Under the pieces are notes generated by a model. That model was not told the DNA's origin. It did no database searches and worked only from the letters and a program-made list of their open reading frames with translations. From NCBI RefSeq assembly GCF_042650645.1, contig NZ_JBHSBI010000020.1:1-64000 (forward strand): DNA of 64,000 nt, in the 5' to 3' direction. How positions within the stretch are numbered: position 1 is the stretch's first letter; each line of letters starts with the position of its first letter. The position numbers and the translations under genes were made by a program. Of this stretch, positions 42,961 to 50,988 are shown one piece after another. The stretch is from Nonomuraea purpurea. Its GTDB lineage: Bacteria; Actinomycetota; Actinomycetes; Streptosporangiales; Streptosporangiaceae.

Positions 42961-43859
42961 ACGTTCCCCTGGGTGCAGGGCGGCGCCTTGGGGGGATCGG
43001 CCAGGAAGTAGGCGATCTGGTTGCCGACCGACTTGGCCGCCGGCCACAGCTCGCTGTGCAGGATCTCCTCCGGTGGGATCGCGGCCCTGGTCCGTCCGTC
43101 GGCGTAGCCCGCCGTGGTGAACACGATGTACGGCCCCGCGCCCACCCATCCGGTGCGCTGGCGCTGGTCGGGGCCGAAACGCTCGCTCACCGTGCCGGGG
43201 AAGGCCACCGGCAGGACGCCGACGCGGTCGTCCTGCGTGAGCTCTTCTGTGGCCGACACCCTGGACTCCTCGTCCTTCAGCACGGCGACTCCGACGGTGA
43301 TGACGAACGAGGCCGTCTGGTCGATGTAGGTGGCCCGCAGCATGGTGAGGCACCCATGGCTCTCCAGCACCCCGGCCACCGAGGCGTCCACGCCCTTGCC
43401 GCACTCGGTCTCGGGGGCGATGCCGACGCGTCTGGCGTACTGCTGGGCCCGGTCGAGCCCGAGGTACTTCACCTCTTCCGGGAAGACGCCCGTGGCCGGC
43501 CATGCCTGCCAGCGCCTGGCGATCTCCTCCTGTTTGTACTGGTTCTGCTCGGCGGGGGTCAGCGGGCGCGAGCGGGTCTCGGTGAACAGCCCGATCGTGC
43601 CGAGCAGCACGACCACGGACGAGATGACCACGATCACGCTGAGTAGCGTCACGAAGATGCGCCGGTAACGGATGCCCTGCTGGAGCGCGCCCAGCTCGGC
43701 GCGCTGCCTGGCCTCGGTGCGCGTTCTGGAGCCCGCCGCCGGCCAGGCGCGCACCCGCGACCGGCGGCCCGCGGCGGCGCCCAGCGGGTTGCTCCGTCCG
43801 GGCGTGGCGTCTCCTCCGGCGCGCGGCAGCCCTGAGGTGGACCTACGTGCCCTCACCAC
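42954..43859 (-). CDS. membrane-anchored mycosin partner protein (module A), 301 aa
   Basis: An Arg-rich cytosolic N-terminus (about 1-66), a single transmembrane helix (IFVTLLSVIVVISSVVVLL, about 68-90) and an outer domain of about 210 residues. The outer domain shares a clear pattern with the 239-aa protein at 45117: RRWQAWP...VFP, a cysteine near VGIAPETEC, VDASVAGVL, GCLTMLRATYID, VTIGV-like strands, and a terminal Cys. Its stop overlaps the mycosin start, so the two are made together. Family unknown; a chaperone, substrate or propeptide-like partner of the protease are all possible. Confidence 0.75.
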   Translation of the reverse strand: MVRARRSTSGLPRAGGDATPGRSNPLGAAAGRRSRVRAWPAAGSRTRTEARQRAELGALQQGIRYRRIFVTLLSVIVVISSVVVLLGTIGLFTETRSRPLTPAEQNQYKQEEIARRWQAWPATGVFPEEVKYLGLDRAQQYARRVGIAPETECGKGVDASVAGVLESHGCLTMLRATYIDQTASFVITVGVAVLKDEESRVSATEELTQDDRVGVLPVAFPGTVSERFGPDQRQRTGWVGAGPYIVFTTAGYADGRTRAAIPPEEILHSELWPAAKSVGNQIAYFLADPPKAPPCTQGNVC

Positions 43860-43911
43860 CGCCTCGTTCCCGCGTCGCTCCGTGTCTATTTCGTCCCCCT
43901 TGGTGGGCGGA

Positions 43912-45123
43912 TCATGCGTCTTGTTCGCCTTGCTCCCGTCGTACGCGTCTGACCATGACGAATATGACGGCCAGGGACGCCAGCCCGCCGCCGGCCGCCG
44001 CGGCGGCGTCCGCCGTGAAGGCCGTGACGCGCCTGTCGTCCCTGGTGATGACCTTGATGGGGCCCGACCGGCCGCCGGCCAGGGGCTGGTCGGGGTCCTG
44101 GACCTGTTCGCCCTTGGCGGTCTCGGTGTGCCCGGCCAGGCGGGCGGCCGCGGACAGGGCCTTGGCGGCGTTCACGACGCCGAAGCCGGTGGCGGTGTCG
44201 TAGCCGCCCGGCGGGCGGTCGGTGGCGCTGGCGGCCAGGGCGCGGGCCACGAACGGCGGCGACATGCCCGGATATTTGGCCTTAATGAGGGCGGCGATGC
44301 CCGACACGAGCGCAGTCGCCTGCGACGTGCCCCTGCCGACCCAGTACTCATCGCCAGGACCCGCGCCCATGATGTCGACGCCGGGCGCGGCCACCAGCAC
44401 CGAGGAGTTGCTGTTGGAGAACGTGGCCCGCAGCAGCCGCCGGTCCGTCGCCCCCACCGAGACGACCCCGGGGAAGGCCGCGGGATAGGAGTAGGGCGCC
44501 AGACTCCCGTCGATCTGCCTGTCGCCTTCGTTGCCCGCGGCGGCGACGAGCACGACGCCCTTGGAGATCGCGTAGCGGATGGCCGCCCGCTCCTCCCTGG
44601 TCGCCAGCTCCTTGGAGATCGACATGTTGATCACGTCCGCTCCCTCGTCCACCGCGTAGCGAATGCCGCGGGCCACCACGTTCTCGAAGCGCTCGGCCGT
44701 GTTGAACTCACGGAAACCCGGCTCCTCGTCCTCGAGGATGACCCTTACCGACAGTACGTCCGCGGCGGGCGCGACGCCGATGATCCCCCGCTTTCCGTCA
44801 GGCCCGTGGCCGTGGCCTGCGATCAACGAGGCCATGTACGTGCCGTGCAGGCGGCTTGGGGTGGTCCCCGGCGGGTTCGCGCCCCGGGTGAAGTCCCTGC
44901 CCACGCGCACGGATCCGACGAGGTCGCGGTGGCGGGGATCGACGCCGGAGTCGAGCACCGCCACGGTGACCCCCGCGCCCTTGGTGACGCGCCACGCCTT
45001 GGTCAGGGCCAGCGTCTTGATCACCTGCTGCTGCCCGCCGCGCACGTCGTCGGCCCAGCCGGGGGCGGGAGCCGCCAGCAGCAACACCCCGGCCGCGGCG
45101 AGGGTCGCCCCGCGCCTCAGCAC
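43912..45123 (-). CDS. mycosin-like S8 serine protease (module B), 403 aa
   Basis: Second subtilisin-family mycosin-like protease. Signal peptide about 1-25 (AAAGVLLLAAPAPGWA), catalytic Asp in AVLDSGVDP, His in RLHGTYMASL, Ser in GRGTSQATALVSG, then a linker and a C-terminal transmembrane helix (about 372-392) with a basic tail. Overall layout matches module A but the sequence has diverged considerably, so the duplication is old. GTG 45123 overlaps the stop of the upstream partner gene by 7 bases. Confidence 0.88.
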   Translation of the reverse strand: MLRRGATLAAAGVLLLAAPAPGWADDVRGGQQQVIKTLALTKAWRVTKGAGVTVAVLDSGVDPRHRDLVGSVRVGRDFTRGANPPGTTPSRLHGTYMASLIAGHGHGPDGKRGIIGVAPAADVLSVRVILEDEEPGFREFNTAERFENVVARGIRYAVDEGADVINMSISKELATREERAAIRYAISKGVVLVAAAGNEGDRQIDGSLAPYSYPAAFPGVVSVGATDRRLLRATFSNSNSSVLVAAPGVDIMGAGPGDEYWVGRGTSQATALVSGIAALIKAKYPGMSPPFVARALAASATDRPPGGYDTATGFGVVNAAKALSAAARLAGHTETAKGEQVQDPDQPLAGGRSGPIKVITRDDRRVTAFTADAAAAAGGGLASLAVIFVMVRRVRREQGEQDA

Positions 45124-45836
45124 TGCCACTCCTCGGCCGAGCAGTCGGGCATCCTCGGGGCGCTCAGGCCGGTCAGCACGTGCTCGGAAATCTCGGCGGC
45201 GAAGGCGAAGATGGCCGGTCGCGGCTCGTCGGCCGCGTCGCCCGGCCGTCCGTCCACCTGGCCGGCCGTGGTCAGCACCAGGTAAGGGCCCGCCTGCCGT
45301 ACCGACCCCGCCTGGCGCACGGCGGAGGTGAACCGGTCGGCGACCGTGCCGCGGAAGGCCAGCGGCACCAGGCCCGGCACCGGTTTGCCCGTGTCGGCGA
45401 AGGCGGACTTGGCGCGTTCTGCGCCCAGCGCGTCCCGCATGGCCACCACGCCGATCGTGACCAGCACGCCACGCAGCGCGTCGACGTACGTGGCCCGCAG
45501 CACGCCCCTGCAGCCGCCCGCGCTCAGGGACTCGGCCACCGCGGCGTCCACGGAGTCGCCGCACGCGGTGTGCCGCGAGATGCCGACCCTGCTGGCCCGC
45601 TCCCTGCCGCCCTGCTCGGCGGAGTACGGCAATGTGGCGGGGAAGATACGGCCCGGCGGCCAGGTGCGCCACCGTTCTGCGACCTCCTGTTCGGCCGCCG
45701 CGCGCAACTCCGCCGTGCTCGGGCCGCGGGTGAGCTCCGTGCCCGCCGCACTGCCCGCGACCCCGGCGGCCACCGCGCATGCCAGAGTCAGCGCGGAGGC
45801 CACGACGAGGGTCGGCCAGGGACGGGCGGAGTTCAC
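45117..45836 (-). CDS. secreted or membrane-tethered mycosin partner protein (module B), 239 aa
   Basis: N-terminal hydrophobic segment (about 9-33; no lipobox is evident) and an outer domain like that of the 301-aa partner: AERWRTWPPGRIFP, RVGISRHTACGDSVDAAVAESL, GCRGVLRATYVD, LVTIGVVAMRD, FRGTVADRF. Four cysteines in equivalent places and a C-terminal Cys suggest disulfides. It lacks the long Arg-rich N-terminus of module A. Translationally coupled to mycosin B. Function unknown. Confidence 0.75.
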   Translation of the reverse strand: MNSARPWPTLVVASALTLACAVAAGVAGSAAGTELTRGPSTAELRAAAEQEVAERWRTWPPGRIFPATLPYSAEQGGRERASRVGISRHTACGDSVDAAVAESLSAGGCRGVLRATYVDALRGVLVTIGVVAMRDALGAERAKSAFADTGKPVPGLVPLAFRGTVADRFTSAVRQAGSVRQAGPYLVLTTAGQVDGRPGDAADEPRPAIFAFAAEISEHVLTGLSAPRMPDCSAEEWQC

Positions 45837-45882
45837 GCCATCGACCTTAACCGGGACGTCACGGGAACATCCCCAGAAACCC

Positions 45883-47064
45883 TTAGTAGCTAGGCAGACT
45901 CGGGTCGACGGACTTGACCCAGCTCAGCACACCGCCGCCGACGTGCACGGCGTCGGCGAAGCCGGCGTCCTTCACCACGGCCAGAGCCTCGGCAGAACGC
46001 GCGCCCGACTTGCAGTGGAGCACGATCTTCTTGTCCTGTGGCAGCTTCTCCAGGGCCGAGCCGTTGAGGAACTCGCCCTTGGGGATCAGCGTGGCGCCCG
46101 GGATGGAGACGATCTCGTACTCGTTGGGCTCGCGGACGTCGACGAGGAAGATGTTCTCGCCCCTGTCCTGCATGTCCTTGAGCTCCAGCGCGGTGATCGT
46201 GGAGCCGCTGGCGGCCTGCGCGGCCTCGTCGGAGATCGCCCCGCAGAACGCCTCGTAGTCGTCGAGGAGCTGCGTGACCGACGGGTTCTTGCCGCACAAC
46301 ACGCACTCGGGGTCCTTGCGGACCTTGACGTCGCGGTACTTCATCTCCAGGGCGTCATAGATCATCAGCCGTCCGACCAGCGGGTCGCCGATGCCGGTCA
46401 GCAGCTTGATCGCCTCGTTGACCTGGATGGAGCCGATCGAGGCGCACAGCACGCCGAGCACGCCGCCCTCGGCGCACGACGGCACCATGCCGGGAGGCGG
46501 GGGCTCCGGGTAGAGGCAGCGGTAGCAGGGCCCGTGCTCGGCCCAGAACACGCTCGCCTGGCCGTCGAAGCGGTAGATCGAGCCCCAGACATACGGCTTG
46601 CCGAGCAGCACCGCGGCGTCGTTCACCATGTAGCGGGTGGCGAAGTTGTCGGTGCCGTCGACGATGAGGTCGTAGCCGGAGAAGATCTCCATGACGTTCT
46701 CGGTGGTCAGGGCCGTGTTGTGGATCACGACGTCGACCAGCGGGTTGATCTCGCGTACGGACGCCGCGGCGCTCTCGGCCTTCAACCTGCCCACGTCGGA
46801 CTGCCCGTGGATGATCTGACGCTGCAGGTTGGACTCATCGACCACGTCGAAGTCGATGATGCCCAGGGTGCCGACGCCCGCCGCCGCGAGATACATCAGC
46901 GCGGGCGAGCCCAGGCCACCGGCGCCCACACACAGCACCTTGGCGTTCTTCAGCCGCTTCTGCCCCGCCATGCCCACATCGGGGATGATCAGGTGGCGCG
47001 AATAGCGGCGCACTTCGTCGACGGTCAGCTCTGCGGCCGGCTCGACCAGCGGTGGCAACGACAC
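45883..47064 (-). CDS. moeZ: adenylyltransferase/sulfurtransferase MoeZ, 393 aa
   Basis: N-terminal MoeB/ThiF-type domain that adenylates the C-terminus of small sulfur carriers (GAGGLGSPALMYLAAAGVG near residue 46; Cys pairs CYRC and CVLC for zinc) fused to a C-terminal rhodanese domain (active Cys in VLHCKSGARS near 355). In actinobacteria MoeZ supplies thiocarboxylated MoaD and CysO and other carriers. The full length and both active sites are intact. Links functionally to moaE at 8985-9410. Confidence 0.93.
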   Translation of the reverse strand: MSLPPLVEPAAELTVDEVRRYSRHLIIPDVGMAGQKRLKNAKVLCVGAGGLGSPALMYLAAAGVGTLGIIDFDVVDESNLQRQIIHGQSDVGRLKAESAAASVREINPLVDVVIHNTALTTENVMEIFSGYDLIVDGTDNFATRYMVNDAAVLLGKPYVWGSIYRFDGQASVFWAEHGPCYRCLYPEPPPPGMVPSCAEGGVLGVLCASIGSIQVNEAIKLLTGIGDPLVGRLMIYDALEMKYRDVKVRKDPECVLCGKNPSVTQLLDDYEAFCGAISDEAAQAASGSTITALELKDMQDRGENIFLVDVREPNEYEIVSIPGATLIPKGEFLNGSALEKLPQDKKIVLHCKSGARSAEALAVVKDAGFADAVHVGGGVLSWVKSVDPSLPSY

Positions 47065-47107
47065 GTTCTACGCTCCCGTTCCAGGGGGTCCTATCTTTCA
47101 GTGAAAC

Positions 47108-48010
47108 CTAGCTGCGCAGTGGGGCATTCCCCAATCGAGTCTCACTGATCAGACGGCGTGCTTCCGCCGCCACGACCTGCGGCATCTCCATCATCGCCAC
47201 GTGCCCCGCCGTCGGCAGCAGCACGAGCCGCACCTGCGGGAACGTCCGGTACGCCTTGGCCGCCATGGCCGGACGTACGAGGCGGTCGTGCCTGCCGTGC
47301 ACGATCAGCGTCGGCGCCTGGACCTTGGCCGCCTGGCGCCACAGGTTGTCATCGCCCCAGCGGAAGTACTCGGCCACGATCCCCCGGGCCGAGCCGACCA
47401 TGGCATCGCCCGAGTACGGCAGGTCGTCCCGCCTGCGGACCTCCTCGATGGCATCGCGCAGGCGTATCGGGTGGACGGCGCCGGCATTGGCCCACACCAT
47501 CGTCAACGAGGCGTTGACGCGCTGCTCGGCCGGCAGCAGGCGCAGCCTGCTCGCCACCCATTCGCCCAGTTTGGGCACCGCGGCGGCGGCCACGCGGGCG
47601 GGGCCGTAGCGCGGGAGCAGGTCGGGCAGGGCGGGTGAGACGAGGGTGAGCGAACGAACCAGGTCGGGGCGGGCCGCGGCGACCCGGACGGAGATGGCGC
47701 CGCCGAGCGAGTTGCCGAACAGGTGGGCCGGGCCCGTCTGCTCCAGCAGGTCCGTCACGGCGCGCGCGTGGGCCGCCACCGTGTAGTCGCCGTCGGCGGG
47801 GGCCGGCGAGAAACCGGCTCCCGGGAGGTCGATGGCGTGGCCGGTGACGGTGTCCTTGAGCTCGTTCATGAGATCGGTCCAGTTCGTGGCCGATCCGGCC
47901 AGGCCGTGCACGAAGACCGCCTGCTCCTCGGGCCCCCTTGCCGAGGTGGATCGGACGTACACGGAGCCGATCATGCGTCCCGGCCAGTGCGGGACCGGCT
48001 CTACCCCCAT
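47108..48010 (-). CDS. alpha/beta hydrolase, 300 aa
   Basis: Alpha/beta-hydrolase fold: HGLAGSATNW oxyanion region (near residue 35), GNSLGG nucleophile elbow (near 100), GRHDRLVRP acid region (near 237) and a final His in TAGHVAMME. ATG 48010 is preceded by GGAGGAACC, so the longer upstream frame is not used. Cytosolic. Substrate unknown. Located 43 bases beyond the moeZ start on the same strand, so it lies upstream of moeZ. Confidence 0.85.
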   Translation of the reverse strand: MGVEPVPHWPGRMIGSVYVRSTSARGPEEQAVFVHGLAGSATNWTDLMNELKDTVTGHAIDLPGAGFSPAPADGDYTVAAHARAVTDLLEQTGPAHLFGNSLGGAISVRVAAARPDLVRSLTLVSPALPDLLPRYGPARVAAAAVPKLGEWVASRLRLLPAEQRVNASLTMVWANAGAVHPIRLRDAIEEVRRRDDLPYSGDAMVGSARGIVAEYFRWGDDNLWRQAAKVQAPTLIVHGRHDRLVRPAMAAKAYRTFPQVRLVLLPTAGHVAMMEMPQVVAAEARRLISETRLGNAPLRS

Positions 48011-48539
48011 GGTTCCTCCCCCTGTCGTTTCTCCAACAACGATAACCATCCGGCATGGGCAGCGGCTTTCCGGACATAGACACCTATTTCATGACATAGA
48101 TGTCTAATCGATCTCCTCGCAGCCTAAGAGTGCGGCAAAAGCTGGCGCGTGCCGTTTGTCGCCGCCATGGGCCGGAGAACATCACAACCAACGGCACCCA
48201 CCGTGACAACTGCGGCACTCACCGTGATGACATACGGCACAGGCCGACATTCACCGCAGGAGCCGAACAGAGCGGAATGCATCTTCAGGGAAGACGACCG
48301 CGCTATCCCTGAACAATGATGGCCGCCGCCCACACCCGATACTCACCGACAGGCGTCAGCATGCCGCCAATGACAATAGCGGCGAGTGCTGGCACCTTTT
48401 ATGCGAGGCGGGTGCTGGTGGCGACGGATATGTTCGCGGATTTCCTCATCCAGCAACGAGACAACCGGCGAGGGCATTGTCGCCTCTCGCCTGTCCGGCA
48501 TGACCGGACGAGGCAAACCGGCCGGTCAGACGTCCTTCG
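48011..48539. other. intergenic region left of the palindromic locus
   Basis: No supported gene. A 21-bp direct repeat (CGGCACYCACCGTGA core) lies at 48192-48235. A motif at 48072-48110 (starting GGACATAGACACC, with CATTTCAT-like and TAGATGT parts) resembles 48576-48612 in the leader of the first array gene, so a degenerate extra leader copy is possible. Short open frames here lack coding bias. Confidence 0.4.
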
Positions 48540-48748
48540 ACCTATGGATCCCGATCCATGATCACGACGTAATCGGACATATCCTGCCATTTCATTGGAT
48601 AGATGTGTAATGCAAGCAATAAGATTCTTAATGCATAGCAAAATAGGGTGAATCCAGTTTGCCCGCCCACGGCCCCGGAAATGACTTTCACCGGATGACT
48701 CTTCAGCAGCCGTCCAAGACCTTTTTCAGGTACCCGGAAACGTCTAGA

Positions 48749-48781
48749 ACGGGGCAATCGATCCTTTAGGGGGAAAACGCA
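48749..48781 (+). promoter_or_regulatory. conserved leader element of array gene 1
   Basis: GGGGCAATCGATCCTTTAGG followed by GGGAAAACGCA, ending at the ATG. The same element precedes all four array genes (49663-49695, 51301-51333 minus, 52076-52108 minus) with almost no change. GGGGGA serves as the ribosome site; the invariant ATCGAT and CCTTTAGG upstream suggest more than a ribosome site. Confidence 0.65.
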
Positions 48782-49195
48782 ATGCCCAAGCTCAAGAGTG
48801 TTATCGCAGGCCTCGCCATCACCACCGCCATGACCGGCGGCGTGGTCGGCATGGGCTCGATCACCGCTGCCTACGCCACTCCGCTGCACACCACCAGCTT
48901 CGACGACGACGGCGACGGCGGCGGCGACTTCGGCGGTGACGGCGACCTCGGCACCGGCATCGGCATCGGCCGCGGCAACTTCCATCACTTCCACCACCGT
49001 GACCGCCAGCGCTGCAACCGCCACCGCGGCTGGGGCGGCGGCGGCTGGGGCGGCGGCTGGGGCCGTCACAACCGCCGTCACAACGAGGTCTGCGTTGTCA
49101 TCCGCAACCACAACACCAACGACAACAGGGCCGAAGAGCGTCGCCGTGAGCAGCACCGCGAACACCGCATGCACGAGCACCAGAACCGCTGGTAG
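48782..49195 (+). CDS. array gene 1: secreted Gly/His/Arg-rich protein, 137 aa
   Basis: Unrecognised family. The signal peptide starts MPKLKSVIAGLAI and ends near AAYA (residue 32). The mature protein has an acidic Gly/Asp block (41-57) found only in this paralogue, a His/Phe patch (HHFHH), a Trp-Gly motif (GWGGGGWGGGWG, 83-94), a short beta-like segment with Asn ladder (VCVVIRNHNTNDN) and an Arg/Glu/His tail ending in Trp. Two cysteines at 78 and 104. It is the most diverged of the four copies, though its first 12 codons remain nearly identical in DNA. Confidence 0.8.
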   Translation: MPKLKSVIAGLAITTAMTGGVVGMGSITAAYATPLHTTSFDDDGDGGGDFGGDGDLGTGIGIGRGNFHHFHHRDRQRCNRHRGWGGGGWGGGWGRHNRRHNEVCVVIRNHNTNDNRAEERRREQHREHRMHEHQNRW

Positions 49196-49372
49196 CTGAC
49201 CCGTGCGCTGATGGCGTAGGGGTGAGGGCCCGTAAGTCATGAACGGTCATTCGACCGCCATTCGGCGGATGGCGACCAGGGCGATGTTCGGGTTCTCGGG
49301 GATAGTCCGTGCTTTCTGGCGCGGTTCGGCCTGAGGCTTCCTTTCTCCTCGTCTTTCACAGCAGCTCTTTCT

Positions 49373-49410
49373 GCGAGGGCTCTCTCGACTCCGGTCGAGA
49401 GGGTCCTCGC
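49373..49410. terminator. hairpin terminator between array genes 1 and 2
   Basis: A long stem GCGAGG...CTCTCGA / TCGAGAG...CCTCGC with a small internal loop, followed by TTT on the plus strand. Its reverse complement recurs at 51589-51626 between array genes 3 and 4, flanked by matching sequence on both sides. Confidence 0.7.
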
Positions 49411-49523
49411 TTTGCCATGTCCGGACTTGTTCACCCCGCCGGCGGGGCTGGGGGCTGGGGCCGGGTTATGGGGATGTGCGATATCTGGAAAGAAAGGACA
49501 ATTGCGGTTTTATGGGCGTTTCG

Positions 49524-49680
49524 CGCGGATATATGCAGGGTGCGATGTCCGGTTACCTACCGTTTTCGGTTGGTTACCAGTCTTTCGTGGCATCTCCTGA
49601 GGCTTTCCCACCCAGCCCTTTTTGAGGGGGCGGTCCGGGATAACAGGCCGGGAGATGTGAGAACGGGGCAATCGATCCTT
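49524..49680 (+). promoter_or_regulatory. long leader of array gene 2 with repeated GGTTAC sites
   Basis: The leader matches that of array gene 3 over more than 150 bp. A possible -10 (TATATG, near 49530) is shared. Further down is GGTTACC-TACCG-TTTT-CGGTTGGTTAC (about 49552-49579), holding two GGTTAC direct repeats and a CCG-TTTT-CGG hairpin. The 5' untranslated region would be about 160 nt. No -35 is clear. Confidence 0.45.
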
Positions 49681-49695
49681 TAGGGGGAAACGCAC

Positions 49696-50016
49696 ATGCC
49701 CAAGCTCAAGAGTGTTATCGCAGGTCTCGCCATCGGCACTGCCATGACCGGCGGCGCTGTCGCCGCGGGCGCCGCCACCACCACCGCCAGCGCGAACGCC
49801 GCCACCCAGGTCAGCACGGCCACCCCCGTCCTGACCGGTCACTGCGGTGAGCGCCGCTGCGGCTGGGGCGGCCGAGGCTGGGGCTGGGGCCGTAAGCGCC
49901 ACCACAACAGCCGGATCCGGATCATCATCATCAACAGGAACAACAACATCAACGAGAACCGCCGCCACGAGCAGGAGCGTCGTGACCACGACCACGGCCG
50001 TGACGTGTGGTGGTAA
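49696..50016 (+). CDS. array gene 2: secreted Trp/Gly/Asn/His-rich protein, 106 aa
   Basis: The signal peptide spans residues 1-35 (MPKLKSVIAG, hydrophobic Ala/Gly/Thr core, cleavage after ANA). The mature part has HCGERRCGWGG (C50, C55), then Trp-Gly repeats (GRGWGWGR), a strongly beta-prone RIRIIIINRNNNINEN segment with an Asn ladder, and a charged His/Arg/Asp tail ending WW. Start supported by GGGGGAAA and by conservation of the leader. No known domain. Could be a surface-active or amyloid-like coat protein, a metal-binding protein or an antimicrobial; none is proven. Confidence 0.82.
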   Translation: MPKLKSVIAGLAIGTAMTGGAVAAGAATTTASANAATQVSTATPVLTGHCGERRCGWGGRGWGWGRKRHHNSRIRIIIINRNNNINENRRHEQERRDHDHGRDVWW

Positions 50017-50177
50017 TGCCGCAGGTGGCAACCGGAACACGTGGTGACGGGAACAGGCGGCGGCCGGCCCGGGTGGTAACCGGAACAGGTTGCACCGCCC
50101 AGGCCCACGCCTGAACCCGCGGCGCGTTCCCCGCGCCGTCCCAGGAGTCCGCACACGCGATGCACTCCAACCACCAC

Positions 50178-50250
50178 AAGTGCCCGTATTCGCCAGGGCC
50201 CGGCCTCGTCCCCACCCGGACGACGCCCACGCCACCGAATACGGGCACTT
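50178..50250. repeat. hairpin element A (arms AAGTGCCCGTATTCG)
   Basis: AAGTGCCCGTATTCG (50178-50192) and its exact reverse complement (50236-50250) flank a 43-base loop. The element and ~75 bp of its left flank recur inverted at 50779-50930. It lies about 160 bp past the stop of array gene 2 and has no T run. Confidence 0.8.
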
Positions 50251-50778
50251 CCCCTTTCCGGCACCGCCAGTTCACCGAAGACCAGGCAGAGCAAGGTGTG
50301 ACTTCTCGCCCGTTCGACCGCGTCCGGGCTGGCAAGGCGACCTGCTGCCAGCTCATCGATCCACCGCTCGGTGGGGCACTCGCCGAGGCCGAATGCGACC
50401 TCACCCACGCCCCCGATCGCCCCCGCCCCCTCCGCCCAGGTGTCTCCAGCGCGTTGAGGCGCCTCCCCGTACCGTGGATCCGGTCGTACCGAGGCAGAGC
50501 ACTCGCGGGAGGACTTGGGCACCATCGCACGCCCGTCCCCCCGAACCCGGCCAGCCGAGTCCCATCAGCCGAATCTTGCCCTCCACGCCCATCCTCCGAG
50601 CCTGGCCGGCTGAGTCCCGAGCCCGTTGGCCGGAGTCTGGGGTAAAGCCTGGTCTCTGTGTTCTTGTTGGCCGGGGTCCGTCAGTCGGCTCCGAAGGGGG
50701 AAGGCTGGGGGCGTGTCCGGTTGGGGGCTTGCGGGGGCGCGGGTGCGTTGTCGTCCTGGAGTAGCGGGGAAAAGGGGA
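50251..50778. other. non-coding centre of the palindromic locus
   Basis: About 500 bp between the two hairpin elements with no supported gene and no match between its two halves that I can see. Open frames crossing it have weak codon bias. No origin-like or integrase features are visible. Confidence 0.4.
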
Positions 50779-50847
50779 AGTGCCCGTATTCGGTGGGTGG
50801 CGTCGTCTGGGTTGGACGAGGCCGATCCCTGCGAATACGGGCACTTG
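50779..50847. repeat. hairpin element B (arms AAGTGCCCGTATTCG)
   Basis: AAGTGCCCGTATTCG (50779-50793) and its exact reverse complement (50833-50847) flank a 39-base loop. The arms equal those of element A, so the 15-mer occurs four times within 670 bp, while the loops differ. This supports selection on the arms. Confidence 0.8.
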
Positions 50848-50988
50848 TGGTGGTTGGAGTACATCGCGTGTGCGGACTCCTGGGACGGCGCGGGGAACGC
50901 GCCGCTGGTTCGGGCGTGGGGCCCGGGTTTCACAACCCGTTCCCGCTACCGCCTGTTCCGGTTACCACTCACTCCGGCTTACCGCTTT

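Larger units (their letters stand above)
48540..50260. repeat. left arm of a ~3.7-kb imperfect palindrome
   Basis: This arm, read outward to inward, matches the reverse complement of 50765-52310: an A/T-rich promoter block (48612-48650), a secreted-protein gene, a hairpin terminator (49373-49410), a second leader and gene, the sequence GTGGTAACCGGAACAGG (50071-50087) and a hairpin element (50178-50250). It carries an extra ~57 bp (about 49242-49299) absent from the other arm. Boundaries are approximate. Confidence 0.8.

Noticed and set aside
48316..48641. Short open frames on both strands left of array gene 1
   Set aside because: No ribosome sites, mixed codon use and overlap with leader sequence mirrored in the other arm.
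49524..49680. Possible cyclic dinucleotide riboswitch upstream of array genes 2 and 3
   Set aside because: The conserved cores of the GEMM and ydaO classes, as I know them, are not present; only a short hairpin and direct repeats are seen.
50090..50764. Open frames crossing the centre and hairpin elements of the palindromic locus
   Set aside because: They run through inverted repeats on both strands, lack starts with ribosome sites and are Pro/Arg-rich, as expected by chance in GC-rich DNA.
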